Of a stretch of 61,475 nucleotides of DNA, positions 33,312 through 40,557 are shown in pieces. The position numbers and the translations under genes are program-made. The notes beneath the pieces are model-generated. The model did not search any database and was not told the origin of the DNA. It saw only the letters and a program-made list of their open reading frames with translations. The stretch comes from Spirochaetia bacterium (GTDB lineage Bacteria; Spirochaetota; Spirochaetia; Treponematales; Treponemataceae). The stretch is from the NCBI GenBank assembly GCA_022768865.1, contig JALELH010000074.1, positions 1-61,475 of the forward strand. Reading direction: 5' to 3'. Position 1 is the stretch's first letter, and every line of letters starts with the position of its first letter.

Positions 33312-34508
33312 ATGGCAAAAATTGAAATGAAGAACCCTATTGCTGAACTTGACGGCGATGAAATGACAAGGGTTTTGTGGGCTGTAATCAAGGAAAAGCT
33401 CCTTGAACCATTTGTTGACCTTAAGACAGAATACTACGACCTTGGTCTTAAAAGCCGGGACGACAGCGACGACAAGATTACCTATGCTGCTGCCGAAGCT
33501 ATCAAAAGGCTCCACGTAGGCGTTAAGTGCGCAACAATCACTTCCAACGAAGCACGCGTTAAGGAATACAACCTTAAGCAGCTGACACGTTCCCCAAACG
33601 GAATCATCCGTGAAGAACTTGACGGCACTGTTTTCCGCGCACCTATTTTCGTAAAGAACATTAAGTGCTGCGTTACAAGCTGGAAGAAGCCTATTGTTCT
33701 TGGCCGCCATGCTTACGGTGACGTTTACAAGAACTGCGAAATTAAGGTTCCTTGTGCAGGCAAGGCAGAACTTGTGTTCACAGGGGAAGACGGAACAGAA
33801 ATCCGCAAGACAATCCAGATGATGAAGGGTCCTGGCATTCTTCAGGGAATCCACAACATGGACAAGTCCATAGAAAGCTTTGCACGCTGCTGCTTTAACT
33901 ATGCACTTGATCAGAAAATCAGCGTATGGCTTGGAACAAAGGATACGATTTCCAAAACATACGACGGCAACTTCAAGGCCATATTCCAGAGAATCTTTGA
34001 TGAAGAATTCAAGGCAAAGTTTGAATCAGCCGGCCTTGAATACTTCTACACTTTAATTGATGACTGCGTTGCACGCATCATGAAGCACGAAGGCGGAATC
34101 CTCTGGGCATGCAAAAACTATGACGGCGACGTTATGAGCGACATGATTGCATCTGCCTGCGGTTCCCTTGCCATGATGACTTCTGTTCTTGTAAGCCCTG
34201 ACGGCAACTTTGAATACGAAGCAAGCCACGGAACAGTCCAGAAGCATTATTACCGCTACCTTAAGGGTGAAAAAACTTCTACTAACCCGGTAGCTACAAT
34301 CTTTGCATGGACCGGTGCCCTTGCCAAACGCGGCGAACTTGACGGCACGCCTGCCCTTGTAGACTTTGCCAAGAAGCTTGAAAAGGCAACACTTGATTTA
34401 ATTGAAGAAGGCTACATGACGGGAGACCTTGCCCGCCTTGCTACACCTGAAGCAAAGAAAATCCTTAACAGCTGGGAATTTATAGACGCTATTGCCTCGA
34501 AGCTTTAA
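33312..34508 (+). CDS. icd: NADP-dependent isocitrate dehydrogenase (eukaryote-like class)
   Basis: Oxidatively decarboxylates isocitrate to 2-oxoglutarate with NADP+, providing 2-oxoglutarate for glutamate synthesis and NADPH. The 398-residue length and sequence style ([45 protein letters not shown], and [12 protein letters not shown] near residue 305, with the [12 protein letters not shown] that follows) are those of the homodimeric eukaryote-like NADP-IDH class rather than E. coli Icd. The start at 33312 follows AGGAG; a longer in-frame extension overlaps map. The stop codon lies in the 5' arm of a 15 bp perfect hairpin. Confidence 0.95.
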   Translation: MAKIEMKNPIAELDGDEMTRVLWAVIKEKLLEPFVDLKTEYYDLGLKSRDDSDDKITYAAAEAIKRLHVGVKCATITSNEARVKEYNLKQLTRSPNGIIREELDGTVFRAPIFVKNIKCCVTSWKKPIVLGRHAYGDVYKNCEIKVPCAGKAELVFTGEDGTEIRKTIQMMKGPGILQGIHNMDKSIESFARCCFNYALDQKISVWLGTKDTISKTYDGNFKAIFQRIFDEEFKAKFESAGLEYFYTLIDDCVARIMKHEGGILWACKNYDGDVMSDMIASACGSLAMMTSVLVSPDGNFEYEASHGTVQKHYYRYLKGEKTSTNPVATIFAWTGALAKRGELDGTPALVDFAKKLEKATLDLIEEGYMTGDLARLATPEAKKILNSWEFIDAIASKL

Positions 34509-34642
34509 TAAAATTGACCTCCTGTCAATTTTATTAAACCGAGTTTTGCAGGCAAAACTCTCATAAGTTTAATTGCTAAACTTATTGTGCGCCATCCATG
34601 GCTTAATAAAAAGGCCGCTCTTAAACAAGGGCAGCCTTTTTT
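34504..34642 (+). terminator. Four consecutive hairpins ending in a terminator, after icd
   Basis: Four separate perfect or near-perfect hairpins follow one another: TTTAATAAAATTGAC with its complement (34504-34538), GAGTTTTGC/GCAAAACTC (34541-34560), ATAAGTTTA/TAAACTTAT (34563-34585) and AAAAAGGC/GCCTTTTT with T-tract (34608-34642). The last is a normal intrinsic terminator. The first contains the icd stop codon. Confidence 0.65.
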
Positions 34643-34706
34643 CATGTCTGGCGTCTATTTTTTATATATGCAATTATTTTTTAACACACGGCAATGTCTA
34701 TAAATA

Positions 34707-35531
34707 TTATACCATACCGCCGAAAGGGATATTAAACTTTTTGCATAAGGTTTCATATTCTTTCTGGTCGCTGCTGCCGTTCAGGCTTGTGACAAAGAAT
34801 GTCATGTCTGGCGGCAGGTCTGGCATTTCTTTTTTTTCCGGTGCTGTCTTTATTACTTCAAGGGCGTGGTTGGAAACACCGTCACGGCTGTCTACTACAA
34901 AGACTTTCTTCCAGCTTTTAGACGCAAAGGCTTCTTCTATTTCACGAGCCATGTGGGTAAAGTGGGTGCAGCCTAAAATAATTGTATCGCAGCCTTTGCC
35001 GTTAAAGTAATCTACGGCACCCATTACGGCGTTAAGCTTTTCTTCCTGTGTGGCAGTAAAAAGCTTATGTTCAATAAAGGCAATTAAATCCGGGTCTCCC
35101 CTTTTATAGACTTCACAGTCACTTGCAAAATCCTTAATCAGCTTTTCTGAATACCTGTTGTTTACGGAAGCATTGGTTGCAAGGAATCCTATCTTTTTAT
35201 TCAAAGAAACTTTGGCGGCAAGTTTTATTGCAGGCACAGTTCCAACTATGGGAACATGAGGGTAAAGCTTCCTCAGTTCACCTAGGGCAGTAACGGAAAT
35301 TGTATTGCATGCAATGACTATGCACCTGGGGTTCCACAGTTCAATAATCCTGCTGATTGCCTTAGAAGAGCAGGCAACGATTTCTTCAAAAGATTTTTCT
35401 CCGTAAGGGAAGTGAACGGTGTCTCCAAGGTAAACACAGCGGCTTTCCGGTGACTTTTCCTTTAGCAGCAGCATGTAGGGAATGCCGCCTGTTCCGCTGT
35501 CCAGAAAGGCAAAATCAACTATGTTTTTCAT
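34707..35531 (-). CDS. murI: Glutamate racemase
   Basis: Converts L- to D-glutamate for peptidoglycan. The 274-residue protein has the Asp-Ser pair in FLDSGTGG (residues 11-12), the two catalytic Cys in IACNTIS (near 75) and LGCTHF (near 187), and the VYLGDTVHFPYG segment. The start at 35531 is a choice among several in-frame ATGs without a clear ribosome-binding site; starts at 35546 or 35573 would add a few residues. It is convergent with icd and divergent from the pentapeptide-repeat gene. Confidence 0.92.
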   Translation of the reverse strand: MKNIVDFAFLDSGTGGIPYMLLLKEKSPESRCVYLGDTVHFPYGEKSFEEIVACSSKAISRIIELWNPRCIVIACNTISVTALGELRKLYPHVPIVGTVPAIKLAAKVSLNKKIGFLATNASVNNRYSEKLIKDFASDCEVYKRGDPDLIAFIEHKLFTATQEEKLNAVMGAVDYFNGKGCDTIILGCTHFTHMAREIEEAFASKSWKKVFVVDSRDGVSNHALEVIKTAPEKKEMPDLPPDMTFFVTSLNGSSDQKEYETLCKKFNIPFGGMV

Positions 35532-35584
35532 TTTGTAAATCATATTCATTTGACTATTTTTTATCAATAACATAAAATTTGCCC

Positions 35585-36250
35585 ATGTTTACAGTAAACA
35601 AGTGCCAGTGCCCGGAATGCAATAACCCAGCCCTTTCTTTCTTTGATGGTGATGTAATTATTGATGCTCCGGGTTTTTGCTTTGAGCATACGGAAGACAA
35701 AACAAAGTATCTTGAACAGTTTAAAAACTATCTGGAAACTCACGATATAATTGTTGGCCTTAGTGCCTGCGGAATTACGGCTCAGGGAATTGACCTTTCA
35801 AATAAGAAGTTTTACGGATGCAACTTTCAGCATGCCAACTTCAGCAACATTCATGCAGAACATATCCGCATGCGCATGTGCATGATGGACTTTGCAACCT
35901 TTACTGACTGCGATTTTGTTAAAAGCAACATTCAGTTTTCTTCTTTTGCCGGGGGCAAGCTTGTGCATATGGTTCTTACCGGCAGCGACCTTGTTCACAA
36001 TAACTTTAACGGAATTACGGCTTACCAGTGCAGCTTTGACAATTCAGATTTATACAACAGCCGCTTTATCAAGGCCATTTTAATGAATACTTCCATGCAG
36101 GACTGCAACCTTAAGAAAACTATTTTCTATAATTCTGCAAGGGAAAAGGTTTCCTTTAAACTTTCAAACACAAGGGAAGCACTTATAGACAGGAACCGTG
36201 GCGGTCTTATAGAAGACTTCAGCGAAACAGAAGGAGAAGGTGGTCTATGA
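35585..36250 (+). CDS. Pentapeptide-repeat-like protein with N-terminal Cys motif
   Basis: A 221-residue, probably cytoplasmic protein. The N-terminus has KCQCPECNNP and FCFEHTED, whose Cys and His residues could bind zinc. Residues ~70-195 are degenerate pentapeptide repeats (FYGCNFQHANFSNI, CDFVKSNIQFSSF, DLVHNNFNG, QCSFDNSDLYNSRF), which fold as a right-handed quadrilateral beta helix. No enzyme motif is seen. Its stop overlaps the start of the MBL-fold gene (ATGA), so the two are coupled and may work together. Role unknown. Confidence 0.8.
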   Translation: MFTVNKCQCPECNNPALSFFDGDVIIDAPGFCFEHTEDKTKYLEQFKNYLETHDIIVGLSACGITAQGIDLSNKKFYGCNFQHANFSNIHAEHIRMRMCMMDFATFTDCDFVKSNIQFSSFAGGKLVHMVLTGSDLVHNNFNGITAYQCSFDNSDLYNSRFIKAILMNTSMQDCNLKKTIFYNSAREKVSFKLSNTREALIDRNRGGLIEDFSETEGEGGL

Positions 36251-36813
36251 AAGTTTATTTTCATGTCTGTATTGAAACCTGGACTAACACATACCTTATC
36301 GTTAATGACGACCCCAATGTAATGGAAGCCATAATCGTAGACCCGAGCCAGATTACAAACCGGCTTATAGATCTGATTGAAGGCAACGGATATAAACTTG
36401 TTGGCATTTTGATTACTCACAATCATGCCCATCACATTGACGGTTTAAGGACCCTTACTAAAATTTACAATGCTACGGTTTATGCTGCAGATTCTGAAAC
36501 TTACGGAATGAATTCCTGCATCCTTAACGGAGACGGCATGACGCGCATTGCTAACTTTAATGTTGAATTCTTTTCCATACCAGGCCATTCACCTGACAGC
36601 ATGGTTTATAAAATCGGTGACATTCTTTTTACAGGTGACACTTTAATTTCCGGAGAAACAGGAAGCACTTCAAGCCAGTATTCTAAAAAACTTCTGTGCG
36701 GCAAAATCAAGGACAAGCTTTTTAAGCTGCCCAACAGAACGCTGATATTCCCCGGCCACGGCACACCGGGAACCATAGAAAGCGAAAAACAGTTTAACAT
36801 GGATTTGATGTAA
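36247..36813 (+). CDS. MBL-fold hydrolase with altered metal motif
   Basis: A 188-residue metallo-beta-lactamase-fold protein of the small glyoxalase II-like type. The first motif reads THNHAHHIDG where the family has THxHxDH, so the usual Asp ligand of the second metal is His. The other ligands are present: His in GHSPDSMVY, Asp in FTGDTLISG and His in FPGHGTPGT. It may therefore bind one metal, or two with altered geometry. It could be a thioesterase-like hydrolase. It is translationally coupled to the pentapeptide-repeat gene. Confidence 0.85.
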   Translation: MKVYFHVCIETWTNTYLIVNDDPNVMEAIIVDPSQITNRLIDLIEGNGYKLVGILITHNHAHHIDGLRTLTKIYNATVYAADSETYGMNSCILNGDGMTRIANFNVEFFSIPGHSPDSMVYKIGDILFTGDTLISGETGSTSSQYSKKLLCGKIKDKLFKLPNRTLIFPGHGTPGTIESEKQFNMDLM

Positions 36814-38574
36814 TTACTTTCTTGTCATTAAAGAAACACGGCCGCAGGCAAGACCCCATTGGGTAAAGGCGTAGTCGTTTAAAACCTGGCCTGCATCTAC
36901 AAAGGCCTGGGCTTCCGTATCTCTTATATATTTTGCATCTTCCTTTTGTATTCTGTTTACGGAACCACGGCCTGCAACCTGCAGGAAATAAGGGCGTATG
37001 TTTTCAAAGGACTGCTGCATTATGTAGGACATGAATTCATTCTGCATCAAGTATTCGTCACTTCTGTCGTAGCCTAAGCCAGGCTGTGTTTCCCAGAAGG
37101 TCTTTAAAAATTCCATGGAACGTTCATCAAACATATTGTAGCAGGCAGCAACTACATTTCTGAAATCTTCATCAACAAAATAAATGCCGTGCCAGCTTTC
37201 ATGGGCTAAGAACACATGCCTTAAATAACGCGGAGATTCGCGGCTAAAGGAAATGACGGCACCGCTGCCTGCACTGTAAGTTCCGTCCTTGTTTTTTATT
37301 ATGATTTTATTTGCTTCAAGAATATCCTTTAAAAGGTATTCCTTGTCATTAAGTGTAAATTCCTGCTGCTCTGCTGTTGTAAAAAATGCAGCAAGGTCCT
37401 GTGCTTTATAATCGTGAGCATTGTAGCCGTGCTTGTTTTCTACAAAGTCATTGCTTACTAAAGTTCCTTTATAGCCGGCCTTCTCTGCAAAATATGCAAG
37501 GCGTGTAAAAAACTGATTCTGTATTTTGTAATTTGCAAAGTCCAGGAACAGAACGCCGGGGAACTGATTCCATTCATAAAGTTCATAATCTGCTGTGCGC
37601 CAGTTTTCCTGCGGCCAGTCCATTACAAGACCCAGGTCTGTTTTAAGCGGCATAAGGACTTTAGAAAATTTATTCTTGGCAATGGAAGGGCTGTTTGCCT
37701 TTATCATTATGGAAGAAACAAGTTCCGGGTGGCCGGTCAATTGAATTTCATCATACCCTTTTCTTAATGCTGCACTCTGAATTATTGTCTTATCCTGATT
37801 TTTCTGCAGGCGTATGGAAATTGCTTCTCCGTCTGCCGTAAGTTCTACCTGTGTCTGTTTTTTTAAAGTGCCTATGTCTTCTAAAGGAAACAGGCCAATT
37901 TCTATTACAGGCATAACTTTGTTCAATGAATTCTTTTCAGGAAACATTTTCCTTGCAGAAGATAAATCGGCAGAAGAAAAGTTCCATATTACATTTCCGC
38001 CCTGGGCACCGCATGCAAAGAGCGGAATGTCCGTGCTGTTGTCCCAGCCTGTTTTTGCATGGTCGATTCTTACTTCAGAAACAGCAGCACCTTTTGTTGA
38101 ATAGACAAAGAAGCCGCAGGGAATTTCCTGCACTGAAGAAACGGAATAGGAAAGCCTTACCTTGTCTTTCTGGCATTCAAGGTAGTCACCCTTAAACAAA
38201 AGGCGGTTTAAAAGCTTATGTTCATTTTTTGGCTCAAGGGGAAGGTCTTCCTTATAAAGGAATCCAAGGGCATAGGGATATTCTGCCTTTTTGTTTTTTT
38301 GCTTTGAATTAAATGAAATGAGAATAGAAAGGGATGCACCGGAGTTTTTATACACTGCGTTTTTAAAATGTGCCATCTGATTTGCTGAAAAGCCGTAGCA
38401 CAAAAACTGATTCCTGTTGCCGTCAATCTTTGACTTTACTGAACTTTTGTTCAGGGCTTTGAAACCTTCGCCGTTCAGGGCAAGTTCCGAAGGCTGAACT
38501 TTATATGTGCATGAAGTTAATGTTATGGCAGTAATAAAACCAAGGATTACAGCAAAGGAAATTGTCTTTCTCAT
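36814..38574 (-). CDS. Lipoprotein with HExxH zinc-peptidase-like motif
   Basis: A 586-residue exported protein whose signal peptide ends at the lipobox LTSC. The start at 38574 gives a clean signal (MRKTISFAVILGF). No family was recognised over most of it, but AHESWHGIYF near residue 460 is a perfect HExxH, and about 60 residues on, DEYLMQNEFMSYI offers Glu residues for a gluzincin-type third ligand. Upstream of that is a beta-rich region of about 330 residues. It may be a surface metallopeptidase. The gene is divergent from a small hypothetical gene and its stop abuts the MBL gene. Confidence 0.7.
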   Translation of the reverse strand: MRKTISFAVILGFITAITLTSCTYKVQPSELALNGEGFKALNKSSVKSKIDGNRNQFLCYGFSANQMAHFKNAVYKNSGASLSILISFNSKQKNKKAEYPYALGFLYKEDLPLEPKNEHKLLNRLLFKGDYLECQKDKVRLSYSVSSVQEIPCGFFVYSTKGAAVSEVRIDHAKTGWDNSTDIPLFACGAQGGNVIWNFSSADLSSARKMFPEKNSLNKVMPVIEIGLFPLEDIGTLKKQTQVELTADGEAISIRLQKNQDKTIIQSAALRKGYDEIQLTGHPELVSSIMIKANSPSIAKNKFSKVLMPLKTDLGLVMDWPQENWRTADYELYEWNQFPGVLFLDFANYKIQNQFFTRLAYFAEKAGYKGTLVSNDFVENKHGYNAHDYKAQDLAAFFTTAEQQEFTLNDKEYLLKDILEANKIIIKNKDGTYSAGSGAVISFSRESPRYLRHVFLAHESWHGIYFVDEDFRNVVAACYNMFDERSMEFLKTFWETQPGLGYDRSDEYLMQNEFMSYIMQQSFENIRPYFLQVAGRGSVNRIQKEDAKYIRDTEAQAFVDAGQVLNDYAFTQWGLACGRVSLMTRK

Positions 38575-38624
38575 GGGCAACATTCTACACTTTTTAGCTG
38601 AAATGCTCTACACTGTGCAGGACT

Positions 38625-39032
38625 ATGAAGGCATTGATTCCACATAAGGACACTTTATTTTTTCTTGCTGACATGCAGAAGCATTTAATTTCTTTTTTAC
38701 AGGGAAAGGTTTTTCTTTATCCGCTCTTTCCTTTGTTTGCCTTTTCAGAAAAAGAAATTCCTTTGGGAATGACAAGCTGCACAATTGAAGTGCCGGTTAG
38801 GCAAAAGGAGTTTTTGTTTTTTCCAGTAAAGGTTGAATATGAAAGTTCTGTATTAAATTTACAGATTAAATTTGCAAGGACTGCAGACAATGGCCCTGTG
38901 CCGGATTTCAGTTTAAGTGAAGAAATAAAAAATGCGTTTCCTAAAAGGGAACGCATATTCCGCATTGCAGATATTGTTTACGAAAACAACACCTGGCAGG
39001 TTTTTAACGACAAGTGGTGTAAAGTTAAATAA
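38625..39032 (+). CDS. Hypothetical protein, 135 aa
   Basis: No family is recognised. The product is basic and beta-rich in the middle (TSCTIEVPVRQKEFLFFPVKVEYE), has no signal peptide and no clear membrane segment, and ends with IADIVYENNTWQVFNDKWCK. It is divergent from the HExxH lipoprotein gene and followed directly by a family B structured repeat. Codon use looks like that of the neighbours, so it is likely real. Confidence 0.6.
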   Translation: MKALIPHKDTLFFLADMQKHLISFLQGKVFLYPLFPLFAFSEKEIPLGMTSCTIEVPVRQKEFLFFPVKVEYESSVLNLQIKFARTADNGPVPDFSLSEEIKNAFPKRERIFRIADIVYENNTWQVFNDKWCKVK

Positions 39033-39036
39033 TTTC

Positions 39037-39170
39037 AGTTACTATCAGAAAAAGCGCGGTAATTCGGCACACAGAAGGTAATTTGAATCGGACTGCGCAT
39101 TTTGCCACGGCAAAACGCTTGCCAACCTTCAGAGTGCCTCGGTTACCGCTTTCTTTTTCTTACCGTAACT
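39037..39170. repeat. Nested-hairpin intergenic repeat, family B copy 2
   Basis: 134 bp, inverted relative to the copy at 24252-24390. Read on the minus strand its stems are AGTTAC/GTAACT, AGAAAAAG/CTTTTTCT, GCGGTAA/TTACCGC, GGCAC/GTGCC, GAAGGT/ACCTTC and GCGTTTTGCC/GGCAAAATGC (one wobble). The third stem changes A-T in copy 1 to G-C here on both sides. It lies between convergent genes. Confidence 0.85.
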
Positions 39171-39191
39171 AAACATATTTAATTTAACCAA

Positions 39192-39683
39192 TTATTTAAT
39201 AATCTTGCTGCCGCGGTCCATTGCTACAAGGCCGGATTTAAGAAGTTCAAGGATGCCGAATGGTTCAAGAAGGCGGATTAAGGAATCTATTTTTTCTTCG
39301 CTTCCTGTTGCTTCTACAATAAGTGCATTTTCTGAAACATCAACAATGTGTGCACGGAAAATGTTGCATGTTTCAATAATCACTGCACGCTGTTCTCCGC
39401 TTGCCTTTACCTTTATAAGTGCCATTTCCCTCTGGCATGTTTCTGCTTTCTGGCAGTGTTCAATGGAAATGACTTCTACAAGTTTAGAAAGCTGCTTTTT
39501 AATCTGTTCCAGAATATATTCATCGCCGCTTACAACAATTGTTGCACGGGATTTATCCGGATCAGCAGTTTCGCAGACAACAAGAGAATCGATGTTATAA
39601 CCACGGCGGCTGAAAAGTCCTGACACACGGCTAAGAACACCTGCGTGATTTTCTACAAGAACTGAAAGTACATATTTTTCCAT
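39192..39683 (-). CDS. ilvH: Acetolactate synthase small (regulatory) subunit
   Basis: The 163-residue regulatory partner of acetohydroxyacid synthase, giving valine feedback control of branched-chain amino-acid synthesis. Residues 1-75 are the ACT domain (LSVLVENHAGVLSRVSGLFSR, then GYNIDSLVV), followed by the ALS small-subunit C-terminal domain ending FGILELLKSGLVAMDRG. The catalytic subunit gene (ilvB) is not adjacent, so it must lie elsewhere. It is the last gene of a thrA-pheA-ilvH unit, 15 bp after pheA. Confidence 0.92.
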   Translation of the reverse strand: MEKYVLSVLVENHAGVLSRVSGLFSRRGYNIDSLVVCETADPDKSRATIVVSGDEYILEQIKKQLSKLVEVISIEHCQKAETCQREMALIKVKASGEQRAVIIETCNIFRAHIVDVSENALIVEATGSEEKIDSLIRLLEPFGILELLKSGLVAMDRGSKIIK

Positions 39684-39698
39684 TTTATTCCTCCAATA

Positions 39699-40556
39699 TC
39701 AGAAACGTCCTACTTCTGAGTATACACCCAAAAGCCGCACTTCTTCTGCTTTTTCTTTTAATTTTTCAATTATTTTTTCTGCATAATTATCAGGCTTACC
39801 CTTTATGTTTTTTAAATCTACATCAGCGTAAAACTGGTAATGCCACGGGTGCCCTGGTATAGGACGGCTTTCAAGACGTGTCAGGTTGGCATCAAAATCA
39901 TTGAATACACCCAGAACCCTGTAAAGGGAACCAGGTTCGTGCTTTGCCTTGAACATAAAGCTTGCCATGTGGGCATTCTGGCATATATCTTTTTCTTTTG
40001 TGATTACAACAAAGCGCGTAAAATTATTCGGATCGTCTTCTATTTCACGGGCAAGGATATCAAGGTTATAGATGGAAGCGTTTACTTCCGTTGCAATGGC
40101 TGCATTTTCTTTTGAACCTGTTTCTGAAACAAAAAGTGCAGCACCTGACGTATTAAAGGATTCCAGCTGCTGCCAGTTCTTGTGGCTGCTTAAAAACCTG
40201 CTTGTCTGAAGCAATGCCTGGGGATGAGAATAAACTTTTTTTAAGTCTTCGATTTTAGAACCTTTTACGCCAAGAAGACAGTAACTTATTTTTATGGCAA
40301 TGGCCCCGGAAATAAAAACATCAGGATAATTCCTGAAATTATCGTAATTTTTATATACGCTGCCGCCTAAAGAATTTTCAATGGGAATCATTCCGTAGTC
40401 TGCCCTGCCTTCCGTTACGCTTTGAAAAACTTCTTCAAAGGAATTTAAAGGCAAAGCTTCAACTGTGTTCTTAAAATATTCTGTAACGGCAGTCTCTGCG
40501 TTGCATCCTGGTTTTCCGCAGTATGCAGCCAGAGACTTTTTGTTCTGAACATCCAT
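39699..40556 (-). CDS. pheA: Prephenate dehydratase
   Basis: Converts prephenate to phenylpyruvate in phenylalanine synthesis. The 285-residue protein has no chorismate mutase domain. The dehydratase domain spans ~10-190, with MIPIENSLGGSVYKNYDN and the FTRF motif in DDPNNFTRFVVI (the catalytic Thr). The C-terminal ACT domain (~200-280) contains the ESRP motif in LTRLESRPIPGHPWHY, which binds phenylalanine for feedback inhibition. It starts one base after the thrA stop. Confidence 0.94.
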   Translation of the reverse strand: MDVQNKKSLAAYCGKPGCNAETAVTEYFKNTVEALPLNSFEEVFQSVTEGRADYGMIPIENSLGGSVYKNYDNFRNYPDVFISGAIAIKISYCLLGVKGSKIEDLKKVYSHPQALLQTSRFLSSHKNWQQLESFNTSGAALFVSETGSKENAAIATEVNASIYNLDILAREIEDDPNNFTRFVVITKEKDICQNAHMASFMFKAKHEPGSLYRVLGVFNDFDANLTRLESRPIPGHPWHYQFYADVDLKNIKGKPDNYAEKIIEKLKEKAEEVRLLGVYSEVGRF

Positions 40557-40557
40557 C

